NCBI RefSeq assembly: GCF_000808015.1
Contig: NZ_JWHR01000133.1
Location: 1-64,000, forward strand
DNA: 64,000 bases
Direction of reading: 5' to 3'
DNA from: Terrisporobacter othiniensis
Lineage (GTDB): Bacteria > Bacillota > Clostridia > Peptostreptococcales > Peptostreptococcaceae
Positions 35,913 through 44,339 of the stretch are shown in pieces. The notes under the pieces were generated by a model. The model made no database searches, had not been told where the DNA came from, and worked only from the letters and a program-made list of their open reading frames with translations. Position 1 is the stretch's first letter; the number at the start of each line of letters is the position of its first letter. The position numbers were made by a program, and so were the translations under genes.

Positions 35913-37286
35913 TTAATATGTAAATTTTAAATTGTATTTATTCATTTTCCTTGATAGCGTTGAGTAATGTATTCCCAATACCTCTGATGCCTGTTCTAAA
36001 GTATGATATTTTTTAATAGTATCTTCAATAATTATTTTTTCATATAAACTTAAAAGATAATTTAACTTTTCTTTTTTATCATCACTTTTATACTCAGAAA
36101 TCATTATTTGTGATAAAATTTTTCCTGGAATTGAATCTACTTCTATGTTTCTTTCGCTTACTATAAATAAGTACTCTACTATATTTTCAAGTTCTCTAAC
36201 ATTTCCTGGATAATTATATTTTATAAGGTAACCCATAGCTTCTTTTGATATAGTCTTATTTACTTTATATTTATTATTAAGTTTTTTTACAAAGAAATTA
36301 ATAAATACAATTATGTCATCTGCCCTCTCTCTAAGGGGCGGTATTGTAATTGGAAAAACATTAAGTCTAAAAAAAAGATCCTCTCTGAAATTACCAGATT
36401 TTACGTCTTCCTCCAAGTTTCTATTAGTAGCTGCAATAACTCTAATATCAAGCTTTATACGCTCTTTACCTCCTACTCTTGTAATTTCTTTTTCTTGAAT
36501 TGCACGTAATAGTTTTGATTGTACAGATAACTGTAGTTCTCCTATCTCATCTAAAAATAATGTTCCTCCATTTGCAAGTTCAAAAAATCCTATTTTTCCA
36601 TTTGGTAATGCTCCTGTAAAAGCTCCTTTTTCATATCCAAAAAGTTCTGATTCAAACAACTCCTTTGGTATAGCCGCACAATTCACCTTAATAAAAATAT
36701 CATTTTTTCTTCTACTTAATCCATGAATATATTTGCTAAGTACTTCCTTACCTGTACCTGATTCACCATATATCATAACTGTTGAATCGAAATCCGCAAC
36801 TTTACTAGCCAATATAGCAGTTTCTTTCATTGCTTTACTTTCAAATATAAATTCTTCATTTTTATTAATTATTTTTTTTAAGCTCGTCATTTCTTGATTA
36901 ACCTTTTCTTGATTGGCAACGTGCTGTTTAATTTCCGATTTAAGTTTTAATAGCTCTTCAATATTTCTAGTATTATTAATAACACCTATGATATTGTGAT
37001 CATTATCAAAAATAGGTTGTGCTGAACTAAATGCAGATTTACCTGTTACATATTTATGTGTAGTGGAAACTGATTTCCCCATCTTCAAAACATCCAACGA
37101 TATGGCTTTATTTATAGTTCCATCTTTTAAAAGCGCCGATAGATTTTTATCTATAATATCTTTCCTTTCTAACCCTGTAATTTTTTCATACTGGGAGTTT
37201 ACATAGATTATTTTACCACTTCCATCTGTGATTAGAATTCCGTCAAAAGATGAATCTAGAGCTTTTTTATAAAAACTTGTTAACAA
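35913..37286 (-). CDS. PAS-domain sigma-54-dependent transcriptional activator
   Basis: This bacterial enhancer-binding protein remodels sigma-54 RNA polymerase. Domain order is an N-terminal PAS sensor (DGILITDGSGKIIYVNSQYEKITG), a coiled linker (about residues 115-145), and an AAA+ domain with Walker A GESGTGKE, the sigma-54 contact loop GAFTGA and Walker B GGTLFLDEIG. A C-terminal helix-turn-helix (LEQASEVLGIHYSTLSRKMNKY) completes it. I prefer the TTG at 37286, five bases after GGGGTGG, over a GTG three codons upstream that overlaps the site. It lies between the two operons that carry sigma-54 promoters, so it is very probably their specific activator. The PAS ligand is unknown; a pathway intermediate is plausible. 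Confidence 0.93.
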   Translation of the reverse strand: MLTSFYKKALDSSFDGILITDGSGKIIYVNSQYEKITGLERKDIIDKNLSALLKDGTINKAISLDVLKMGKSVSTTHKYVTGKSAFSSAQPIFDNDHNIIGVINNTRNIEELLKLKSEIKQHVANQEKVNQEMTSLKKIINKNEEFIFESKAMKETAILASKVADFDSTVMIYGESGTGKEVLSKYIHGLSRRKNDIFIKVNCAAIPKELFESELFGYEKGAFTGALPNGKIGFFELANGGTLFLDEIGELQLSVQSKLLRAIQEKEITRVGGKERIKLDIRVIAATNRNLEEDVKSGNFREDLFFRLNVFPITIPPLRERADDIIVFINFFVKKLNNKYKVNKTISKEAMGYLIKYNYPGNVRELENIVEYLFIVSERNIEVDSIPGKILSQIMISEYKSDDKKEKLNYLLSLYEKIIIEDTIKKYHTLEQASEVLGIHYSTLSRKMNKYNLKFTY

Positions 37287-37461
37287 GATTTCCACCCCTT
37301 TTTAGGATTTTTCTCCTTAAATTTACATATTTTTATCTTCTTTATGACTAATATTCTATTTACAGGTATGATTTCCTTCAATTAAATATGTTACTTTCAG
37401 CTATATCTAAATCAGCAGAAATCCTCACTTTACAAAATTAAAATATTTTAATCATAAAAAT

Positions 37462-37492
37462 AAAGGGAGAAAATAGTTAATCTTCTCCCCTT
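37462..37492 (-). terminator. Terminator of the reductase operon
   Basis: A GGGAGAA/TTTCTCCC stem with a ten-base loop is followed by TTTATTTTTAT, about 20 bases after the grdA stop. It separates grdA from the activator gene. Confidence 0.8.
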
Positions 37493-37512
37493 ATTTCCAA
37501 ATTTATATGATT

Positions 37513-37983
37513 TTAATATTTACAAAATTCATCTCTTATTGAGATCATTTCTTTAATTATATCATCAACATCTAATACCATTTCCATCATACCTATTTGC
37601 TCTTCATATACATTGCTATCAAACTCTTCTTTTACTTGAGGTTCACAAGCATGATATACTTGAAGTCCTAACTGGACTCCTGTCAATGGACCAGCAAATG
37701 TTGGATCTCCTGCAGTAACTGTTTCTGCAGCAAGACCTGCTGCCTCACCTTCTGATGCACCTAAAATAACCACAACATTTCCACAACCAAATTCTACTGC
37801 AAATTCCTTTACTCTTTTTTGATTTTCCAAGTCCATTGCTCCAGCAGCTGTTCAAACAAAACATTCTGTTGAAGAAAAGACAACTTCTCCTCCAGCTGTT
37901 TTTACGCACTCTTCTATAGCAGGACCTGGAATACCATCTCTATCTCCAATAATAATAACTTTTTTATTTTCCAGTATACTCAT
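37513..37983 (-). CDS. grdA: Selenoprotein A of glycine/sarcosine/betaine reductase (in-frame UGA = Sec44)
   Basis: GrdA is the small selenoprotein that takes the carboxymethyl group from component B as a Se-carboxymethyl adduct and passes it to component C. Conventional ORF calling splits it because of an internal TGA at 37852-37854. Read through, it is 156 residues: [20 protein letters not shown] near the start, the redox motif C-F-V-Sec with Sec at residue 44, exactly the known position, and the conserved [16 protein letters not shown] tail. The start ATG at 37983 has AAGGGAT. It is the last gene of the reductase operon. The usual glycine reductase operon elsewhere in such genomes normally has its own grdA, so this is likely a pathway-specific second copy. 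Confidence 0.96.
37852..37854 (-). other. Selenocysteine codon UGA of GrdA
   Basis: The TGA falls in frame at codon 44 within ...TECFV-TGA-TAAGAMD. The coding frame is conserved and recognisably GrdA on both sides, and the C-x-x-U redox motif is the family hallmark. The bases immediately downstream could fold as the bacterial SECIS hairpin; I did not compute the fold. Confidence 0.95.
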
Positions 37984-38027
37984 CAAAGCATATCCCTTAT
38001 AAATTCTTATATAATATTAAAAAGTTT

Positions 38028-39335
38028 TTATTCAAATACAGTTTGATCATTTACTTCTGTTTGCAATGCTTTTAAAGCCCTTAAAACTAATTCTTTTCTT
38101 ATTTTTTTACTTCCTTCTTTATCTAAGTCTGGATTTCCAAGAGGATGCGGTATTCCAATAGCTGGTACTATTCTATTTGCACCTATTGTTAAAGAAATAG
38201 GAACTACAGTACAAATATGAACTACTGGTATACCGTATCTTTCTATTTCTTTTACCATCGTTGCACCGCAACGAGTACAAGTACCTCACGTAGAAGTTAG
38301 AATTACACAATCTACTTTATCATCTATTAATTTTTTACCAATTTCTTCACCAAATCTCTTAGCATTACCTACACTTGTTCCTGTTCCTGTTGTAGCCATA
38401 AAATAATTTGATACGTCTCCAACTACACCTTCTTTTTCTAACTCTCTTATTACATCTAAAGGAACTACCAAGTTAGGATTCTCAAGTACAAAAGATCTAT
38501 CATAACCACCATGTATTGTAGTAAATTTATCTTTACTCATAAAGTCCATACCTGATAAGTCATATGTCCCAAACTTAGTTGCACTAGAAGATTCAATTTT
38601 ATCTGGATTATCTGTAGGAACTATACCTCCAGAAGTTACTAAAGCTATTTTAGCTTTTGACATATCTTTTATAGGATTTGCTGGCACTACTCTATCAAAA
38701 TTGGGCATTGGATATTCTGTTTCAAATTGATTTTTATTCATTTTTTTTACTAACATATCAACAGCTCTTTCAGATCCTCTTAATTCATGGAAATAATTTT
38801 TTCTTATTCCTCTTTGAATATATCCTTCTTCTTCTGGTGAGCCTATCTCTTCTTTTTTAGCTAATTTTAAAGCTAACTTAGCAAAACCTGGTACAGATTT
38901 TCTAAGTGTTGCTGCTGAATTTCCAGTAGATATAATATTTAAATCTAATTTAAACATATCTACTCCTGGATTCTCTTTGTACATACCTGTAATTACAGGT
39001 ATGTTTAACTCTTCTTCTACAGTTTTACAAATTGCACCACAAGCAACACCGTATCTTCCAGCATTAAATGCTGGTCCTGCTATAAATAAATCTGGATTTT
39101 CATCTTTTATCATTTTTAAAAGCTCTTTTGTAGCATCTTCCATATGTTCTCCAAAATAAGTATCTCCACATATTACAGTTGATACTATTTCAGCTTCTTC
39201 ATCAAAAGCTTTTTGAATTGCCATACCAGGTCCTACAACTCCGCTTCTTTTTTCAGGGGGTATATTTGCTTTTTCTTCTCCCCCTACTCCAGCAAAGAAA
39301 TTGTTTATATAATGAACTACTCTTATTTTACTCAT
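38028..39335 (-). CDS. grdF: Selenoprotein component B of sarcosine/glycine reductase (GrdF/GrdB family, Sec350)
   Basis: Component B binds the substrate amine through its pyruvoyl partner and cleaves it to a carboxymethyl selenoether. Read through the TGA at 38286-38288, the protein is 435 residues with Sec at residue 350 in LTST-Sec-GTCTRCGATMVKEIERYGIP, the U-G-T-C motif typical of the GrdB/GrdF/GrdH family. The N-terminus (KIRVVHYINNFFAGVGGEEKA) and AGPAFNAGRYGVACGAI are also characteristic. Sequence alone does not separate glycine (B), sarcosine (F) and betaine (H) types for me. I prefer sarcosine because of the adjacent N-carbamoylsarcosine amidase-like gene and the G-F gene order. The gap to the upstream gene is 18 bases. 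Confidence 0.9.
38286..38288 (-). other. Selenocysteine codon UGA of GrdF/B
   Basis: An in-frame TGA at codon 350 interrupts an otherwise continuous GrdB-family frame; the downstream residues GTCTRCGATMVKEIER continue the family sequence. Confidence 0.95.
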
Positions 39336-39353
39336 AATCTTCCCTCCTTCTTT

Positions 39354-40640
39354 TTAATACCATTTAGCAGTTAAATGATTATATCCATTAGCTATAGTTG
39401 ATGCTATTATTATTTGAAGTTCTGCATCCATACTTCCATCTTCATTTAAACAACCTTTGTATCCGCCTATCATCATTTCCACATATTCAAGAGTTCCAAT
39501 TATCTTATCCATTGCAGGAAAATGAACAACTAAATTACCTTGACCACAAGAAACAACTGCATCAGCTTCTTTAGTAGCATCTGCTACAGATTGACTCTTA
39601 CCATCTCTTCCTGGAAATTCATCTGTAATGAGTACCACATCTGAACCTACATCAGTACATTTTTTACAATTCATCATTAAATCTGTGTCTGGATTTCCAT
39701 AACCTTCTTCAGTAATAATAACTCCATCAATTCCTAAGTACTCTACTAGTTTTGCTACCATATCAGAACTTCTTTCTTTATCCATCAAAAATACATTTTC
39801 ATTAGTTAAAATAACACCTACAAAATTTAAATCCTTTCCATGTCTTTTATATAAATCCTCAATTACAGGATTGTTTAAATGATGATAAGTTGTAACCTTA
39901 TCACAAGGTGCAACACAGTTTCCTGAAATAATAGCTCCATCCATTATTTCTGTAGGATACATTAAAGTTGGTACTATTTGTTTTGCATCTACACCATAAT
40001 AATATGTGTCATGGAGTAAACCTTGTGATTGTAACATATGAACATAAGCCACTGTTGGTAAATTAGGATACTCTTTTATTTGTTCTCTTATAGGTTTAGT
40101 TTCATAAACTATAACTTCATCAGGTTCTACATCTCTTCCTACTTCACCTAAGTAAGTAGCTACTCTTAAACCAGCCATTCTAGCTGCTTGCTCATATGAA
40201 TGTGCTTCTAAATTATCCTTCGGTTCCATCATTATGCATAAATTATTCGTCATTGAAAAAGGTGTATATTGTGCTATTGGTCCGCTCATGTCAATAATTC
40301 CTTCTTGAAAGGCTACAATATTTCCTCCTGTAACAACACAAGCACCTTTTAACGCATTAGTTCTTCCACTACCAACTGTTTTCACCTTGTTCAAAATTCC
40401 AGGGAATATACTTCCTTCCCCAAAAACTTTTACCCTAGGCTCAATTACATCCTTAACAGGAGCTATTCTAACAGATTCTCCCGGTCTAGCTATATCCACA
40501 TTTACACTTTTTATTCTATCATCACTTAACACTATCTCTTCTACTTCTCTCTTATAAACATATAATACTGAGTCTATAACTTCTGTCTTCTGTGCAAATT
40601 GAATATCATTAATAAATATCTTTCCTAATTCTAACTTCAT
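39354..40640 (-). CDS. grdG: Pyruvoyl-type component B subunit precursor (GrdG/GrdE family)
   Basis: This proprotein is cleaved into two subunits, and the new N-terminal cysteine becomes the pyruvoyl group that forms a Schiff base with the amine substrate. Starting at the ATG at 40640 (AGGGGG site), the protein is 428 residues. Its cleavage site Asn241-Cys242 lies in ISGNCVAPCDK, the same position as in characterised GrdE. Other family blocks are KLELGKIFINDIQF, ARPGESVRI, GFGNPDTDL-like GYGNPDTDLMMNCKK and DEFPGRDGKSQS. It heads the operon behind a sigma-54 promoter. Whether it belongs to sarcosine (GrdG), glycine (GrdE) or betaine (GrdI) reductase is inferred from context; sarcosine is preferred. 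Confidence 0.9.
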   Translation of the reverse strand: MKLELGKIFINDIQFAQKTEVIDSVLYVYKREVEEIVLSDDRIKSVNVDIARPGESVRIAPVKDVIEPRVKVFGEGSIFPGILNKVKTVGSGRTNALKGACVVTGGNIVAFQEGIIDMSGPIAQYTPFSMTNNLCIMMEPKDNLEAHSYEQAARMAGLRVATYLGEVGRDVEPDEVIVYETKPIREQIKEYPNLPTVAYVHMLQSQGLLHDTYYYGVDAKQIVPTLMYPTEIMDGAIISGNCVAPCDKVTTYHHLNNPVIEDLYKRHGKDLNFVGVILTNENVFLMDKERSSDMVAKLVEYLGIDGVIITEEGYGNPDTDLMMNCKKCTDVGSDVVLITDEFPGRDGKSQSVADATKEADAVVSCGQGNLVVHFPAMDKIIGTLEYVEMMIGGYKGCLNEDGSMDAELQIIIASTIANGYNHLTAKWY

Positions 40641-40714
40641 GAAGCAACCCCCTTGCATAAGTTTTATTGATTGATTTATTCTATAATTGCAAAATAATTT
40701 GTTTACTTTTATAC

Positions 40715-40733
40715 AAGCAATACTTATGCCAAA
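40715..40733 (-). promoter_or_regulatory. Sigma-54 promoter of the reductase operon
   Basis: The minus strand reads TTGGCATAAGTATTGCTT, with GG (40729-40730) and GC (40717-40718) 12 bases apart. It is near-identical in its conserved positions to the promoter of the amidase operon and lies about 75 bases before the grdG start. Confidence 0.9.
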
Positions 40734-40757
40734 ATATATAAGTTATAAAATCCACCT

Positions 40758-40893
40758 ATACAGCCATTCTATTTATAAATAATACCTATAATTTTGCAGT
40801 TTTGCAAAAATACATAGCATGGTTATTCTTTATGATTGAAATAATGTTTTACCAAAATTGCAAAATAAAATTCTATTTTGCAATTTTGCAAAT
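40758..40893 (-). promoter_or_regulatory. Upstream activator sites of the reductase operon
   Basis: TATACAGCCATT (40758-40769) lies 28 bases from the -24 GG, as in the amidase operon (27 bases). Further out are TTTTGCAGTTTTGCAAAA (40792-40809) and a perfect 13-bp inverted repeat AAAATTGCAAAAT/ATTTTGCAATTTT (40854-40887), plus another TTTTGCAAA half-site. The arrangement and spacing fit binding sites of a sigma-54 activator. Confidence 0.78.
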
Positions 40894-40899
40894 AAAAAA

Positions 40900-41002
40900 T
40901 TCCCTTCGCCTGAGCGACGTGTCGTCGCCAACGGCTTCGTCCGTTTCTCAAGTAGCAAAGCTGAAAATTATATGTTATCCACAAAACAGATAACATATAA
41001 TT
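40900..41002 (+). other. G+C-richer intergenic element followed by hairpin
   Basis: About 60 bases (CCTTCGCCTGAGCGACGTGT...) have clearly higher G+C content than their surroundings and are followed by CAAAGCTGAAAATTA and a perfect 14-bp inverted repeat AATTATATGTTATC/GATAACATATAATT (40966-41002). A similar order (AAGCGA, GTCGG, CAAAGGTGGAAATTA, hairpin) occurs at 62919-63008. It may be a small RNA, a decayed repeat or a leader; no known family was recognised. Confidence 0.4.
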
Positions 41003-41010
41003 CCTTACAA

Positions 41011-41047
41011 TTAAAAAGTGTGCATTTTACCTCAAAATGCACACTTA
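41011..41047 (-). terminator. Terminator of the kinase/FxLYD genes
   Basis: AAGTGTGCATTTT and AAAATGCACACTT form a 13-bp stem followed by TTTTT on the minus strand. Confidence 0.88.
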
Positions 41048-41095
41048 ATCTATATTATTTAAATACCCTATTTATAAACCTATCTTATTAATTAT

Positions 41096-41506
41096 TTATA
41101 AAACACTTGATTTTGCTTTAATATCATATTTCTCAAAATCACCTTCCGAACAGAAGATTTCAATTTTTCTCTTCTCACCTGGAGCTATTTCTGTCTCATT
41201 AGTAAATGACTTTTCTATAACTGTTCCATCTGAATCCATTAGTTTATATTCAAATTCAACATAGTCTAAAACCTCATTACTAGTATTTTCAAAAATACCA
41301 ACTATCTTCGTACTATAATCTCCTCTTTTTACTTCCCATTTTATATTTTTAGCCATTTCTTGTACTTTATTATCATTTTCTACTGTTTCTTGTTCTACTT
41401 CTTTTATTGCATTATCTACACTAGATACTCCTGCTCCAACTAATGCTGCGCAACCTCCAACAACAACTACAAATCCTATAATAATACCTACTAATATTTT
41501 TTTCAT
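41096..41506 (-). CDS. FxLYD-domain lipoprotein or membrane-anchored protein
   Basis: The 136-residue product starts with a signal/anchor (MKKILVGIIIGFVVVVGGC), where GGC could be a lipobox with Cys19. A short helical linker rich in Glu/Asn/Val follows, then a beta-sandwich resembling the FxLYD domain (KIVGIFENTSNEVLDYVEFEYKLMDSDGTVIEKS...). FxLYD proteins are extracytoplasmic and mostly of unknown role. It lies 94 bases downstream of a membrane Ser/Thr kinase on the same strand, which hints at a shared envelope function. Confidence 0.75.
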   Translation of the reverse strand: MKKILVGIIIGFVVVVGGCAALVGAGVSSVDNAIKEVEQETVENDNKVQEMAKNIKWEVKRGDYSTKIVGIFENTSNEVLDYVEFEYKLMDSDGTVIEKSFTNETEIAPGEKRKIEIFCSEGDFEKYDIKAKSSVL

Positions 41507-41600
41507 TTTTTACCTCCATAAGTAATTCTCTAGTCATAAATTAATTATATAAATCTACTTATGGTTATTGGTATGCTGTCAGCATACAAATGAAATTTTT

Positions 41601-42620
41601 TTAATTCATAGTTAAAGTTAGTAATCCTCCTCCAATCAATAATATACCTGTACTATAAATCCAATAACCTACTACCCTTATTAAAATTCTTTCACTTTTT
41701 AATAAAGGTAGTTTATTTTTTATATTTAGATAATTAGTAAATATAAAGTAAATAGATAGCAGCATCACAACAAGTGTTACATTACCTAAAAACTCCTTGA
41801 AACTTTTAGCAATAAATAATCCCATTATTAAAAATAAATACCAAAAAGTAGCACATATCATATAGATAAAGTTTTTAGATCTAAAACCTGGTAATGTTTT
41901 AGAATTATTATTCAAATGTTTTTTTAAATCAAGAACATTATCATATCTTTTTTCTGCAGAAATATGAGTACATTTTTTTATTATGTCTTTTAACAAAGTA
42001 TTATTCAACTCTTCTTTTATATGTTTTCCTGTGGTTAAAACATTCATCATTACACCCATAGCATATATATCACTTCTACAGTCTGTTTGATCAAATCCAA
42101 ACTGTTCTGGAGACGCATATCCTTTTGTGCCTAAAAGTGTGGTATCTAAGCTTTCACCTTCTTTGTAGGTTCTTGATATATCAAAATCTATTAATTTTAG
42201 TACGTTATCGTTACTTATAATTATATTTGCTGGTTTGATATCCCTGTGAATTATAGGTGGATTTAAACTATGAATTTCATTTAAAACGTCACATAAGGAA
42301 ATCATATATTTAATTACCTCTGACTCTTTTAACTTATTTTCTTTTTCTAAAATTGTTTGTAAAGTGTCTCCATTTATAAATTCTTCAATAATTATAAGTT
42401 TATCTTCATTTTCTAATATTTCATAAATTTTAGGTATATTTTTAGAATTTATATTCTTTATGCTTTCATATATTTCTTTTGTATATTCTTTTATTTCTTT
42501 TTTAATATAAATTTTTTCATCCTGCATATTTTGTACTAAAAAAATTTCAACTTTTCTACTTTTGTGAATGGATTTTAGCTCTTCATATAAAGATAATTTA
42601 AATTCTGTATTTATATTCAA
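41601..42620 (-). CDS. Membrane-anchored Hanks-type serine/threonine kinase
   Basis: The cytoplasmic N-terminal kinase domain (about residues 1-240) has the catalytic loop HRDIKPANI (HRD at 125-127), a metal-binding DFD at 145-147 in place of DFG, and the SPEQFGFDQTDCRSDIYAMGV activation/F-helix region. The glycine-rich loop is degenerate. A basic stretch is followed by three to four hydrophobic segments (245-339) and no external PASTA repeats. It is therefore not the usual PrkC-type division kinase. The short divergent HTH gene begins 70 bases away and an FxLYD protein lies downstream. Activity is likely but the partner and target are unknown. Confidence 0.85.
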   Translation of the reverse strand: MNINTEFKLSLYEELKSIHKSRKVEIFLVQNMQDEKIYIKKEIKEYTKEIYESIKNINSKNIPKIYEILENEDKLIIIEEFINGDTLQTILEKENKLKESEVIKYMISLCDVLNEIHSLNPPIIHRDIKPANIIISNDNVLKLIDFDISRTYKEGESLDTTLLGTKGYASPEQFGFDQTDCRSDIYAMGVMMNVLTTGKHIKEELNNTLLKDIIKKCTHISAEKRYDNVLDLKKHLNNNSKTLPGFRSKNFIYMICATFWYLFLIMGLFIAKSFKEFLGNVTLVVMLLSIYFIFTNYLNIKNKLPLLKSERILIRVVGYWIYSTGILLIGGGLLTLTMN

Positions 42621-42690
42621 TTTTGCACCTCATCTTATTGATTTTGTAACCTTAAAATTATATCATATTACAAGGAGAGGTGAAATATAT

Positions 42691-43131
42691 ATGGAAAATC
42701 TAGAAACTGTAAAGCTTATGAGCTTATTAAATAATATAGATGATGAATCTAATTTGGATGATTTTATATCAAATACTTTAGATAATTCTAAAAATATAAG
42801 ACTTTGCGAATACTTTGAAGAAGTATTTAGAGAAAAAAATTTAAGTAAAAGCACTGTTATTAAAAATGCTGATTTAGATAGAACTTATGGTTATGAAATT
42901 CTGAGAGGAGATAAAAAACCTAGCCGAGATAAAATTTTACAACTCTGCATAGGCGGTGACTTTACTTTAGCTGAAACAAATAAGGCTCTAAAAATAGGTA
43001 ATTGTGGTGAGCTTTATCCCAAAATTATGAGAGACAGCGTTATAATATTTGGGATAAATAAAAATTTAAATATACTTCGTATTAATGAACTTCTATCTTC
43101 TTATAATGTTGCATTATTAGGATATGAATAA
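42691..43131 (+). CDS. Helix-turn-helix-like protein, divergent to the kinase gene
   Basis: The ATG at 42691 follows AAGGAGAGG; a much longer frame extends upstream across the kinase promoter but has no ribosome site, so I reject it. The 146-residue product has an acidic N-terminus and a region LSKSTVIKNADLDRTYGYEILRGDKKPSRDKILQLCIGGDFTLAETNKAL that reads like an XRE-type HTH with its following helices. The C-terminal part (IMRDSVIIFGINKNLNILRINELLSSYN) is unassigned. It may regulate, or be phosphorylated by, the adjacent kinase. Confidence 0.7.
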   Translation: MENLETVKLMSLLNNIDDESNLDDFISNTLDNSKNIRLCEYFEEVFREKNLSKSTVIKNADLDRTYGYEILRGDKKPSRDKILQLCIGGDFTLAETNKALKIGNCGELYPKIMRDSVIIFGINKNLNILRINELLSSYNVALLGYE

Positions 43132-43226
43132 TAATATTATTATTTACTAGGATAGACTATCAGTAATTTCATCTTCAAAATATAGTTTACTCTTGATGCT
43201 ACAAATAAAAATAAAATACTTACAAA

Positions 43227-43258
43227 TAAAAAAGTGTAGAAAAATCTACACTTTTTTA
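43227..43258 (-). terminator. metA terminator
   Basis: AAAAAGTGTAGA and TCTACACTTTTTT form a 12-bp stem with T-runs on both strands, just beyond the metA stop. Confidence 0.85.
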
Positions 43259-43275
43259 TAATCATATATGAAAAG

Positions 43276-44193
43276 TTAATTTATTTCATCAATATTATAT
43301 GGTGTATTTTGATATACACAATAATTTAACCAATTTCCAAATACTATATTGGCACTTTCTCTCCAAGTTACTAAAGGAGTAGTTTTATCATCATCATTTT
43401 CAAAATAATGTTTAGGTACGTCTATAGTTAGCCCTTTATCTAAATCCCTTAAATATTCTCCTTTTAAAGTTTCTCTATCATACTCTAAGTGACCGGTTAT
43501 AAATATTTGTCTTCTACTTTTATTTGCCACAATAAATACTCCTGCTTCATCAGATTCTGATAATATATCTAATTCAGCAACCTTTTCTATGTCTTCTTTT
43601 TTAATTTCTGTATGTCTAGAGTGAGGTGCATAAAATATATCATTTAATCCTCTAGTTAAATTATCATGTTCAATATTATTTCTATGTTTAAATACTCCAA
43701 ATAATTTCTTCTCTAATCCATATTTAGGAACATTATAATGATGATAAAGTGCAGCTTGTGCTCCCCAACATATATGAACTGTGGAGTAAACATGAGTTTT
43801 GGTCCAATCCATGATTTCCTTTAATTCACTCCAATAATCCACTTCTTCAAATTCCATCTGCTCAACTGGCGCTCCAGTAATAATAAGTCCATCAAATTTT
43901 TCATTTTTTACATCATCCACATATCTATAAAATTTTTCTAAATGTTCCAAAGGCGTATGATTTCCAGTATATGATTTCGTTTGAAGTAGGGTTATTTCAA
44001 CTTGAAGTGGTGTGTTTGAAAGATATCTAAGAAGTTGATTTTCAGCTTGAATTTTTATTGGCATTAGATTCAATATCCCTATTTTAAGTGGTCTAATATC
44101 TTGATGATCCGCTCTTTCTATATTCATTACAAAAATATTCTCATTGGATAGTACATTGTATGCAGGTAACTGTGATGGTATTTTTATCGGCAT
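43276..44193 (-). CDS. metA: Homoserine O-acetyltransferase (MetA family)
   Basis: MetA activates homoserine at its hydroxyl. The 305-residue product is a typical Met[30 protein letters not shown], the catalytic-Cys block [17 protein letters not shown] and a C-terminal HLEYDRETL. Residue 111 is Glu in ITGAPVE, the acetyl-CoA-selecting residue; succinyl-type enzymes have Gly there. So it should make O-acetylhomoserine, the substrate of MetY encoded at 16360-17649. No SAM riboswitch was seen in its short leader. Confidence 0.95.
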   Translation of the reverse strand: MPIKIPSQLPAYNVLSNENIFVMNIERADHQDIRPLKIGILNLMPIKIQAENQLLRYLSNTPLQVEITLLQTKSYTGNHTPLEHLEKFYRYVDDVKNEKFDGLIITGAPVEQMEFEEVDYWSELKEIMDWTKTHVYSTVHICWGAQAALYHHYNVPKYGLEKKLFGVFKHRNNIEHDNLTRGLNDIFYAPHSRHTEIKKEDIEKVAELDILSESDEAGVFIVANKSRRQIFITGHLEYDRETLKGEYLRDLDKGLTIDVPKHYFENDDDKTTPLVTWRESANIVFGNWLNYCVYQNTPYNIDEIN

Positions 44194-44281
44194 TTATTTT
44201 CCCCCTTTTCATTTCCCTTTTTATCTATTTAGCATTAATTATAGCACAATAATATCTTTTGTTAATTAATAAAGCATACTA

Positions 44282-44326
44282 AAATATAAGGATAAGGTTT
44301 TATAATAAAACCTTATCCTTATATTA
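44282..44326 (-). terminator. Terminator of the 5-oxoproline cluster
   Basis: ATATAAGGATAAGGTTTTAT is fully complementary to the opposite arm around a minimal loop, giving a very strong hairpin 15 bases beyond the stop codon of the NRAMP-type gene. Confidence 0.85.
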
Positions 44327-44339
44327 AGTAATATTAAAT

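Noticed and set aside
38028..40640. The main glycine reductase operon
   Set aside because: grdC, grdD, grdX and the thioredoxin genes are absent, and the context points to a carbamoyl-sarcosine-linked reductase; glycine specificity cannot be excluded.
42568..43131. A longer frame for the HTH protein starting at 42568
   Set aside because: It would overlap the 5' end of the divergent kinase gene and lacks a ribosome site; the ATG at 42691 follows AAGGAGAGG.
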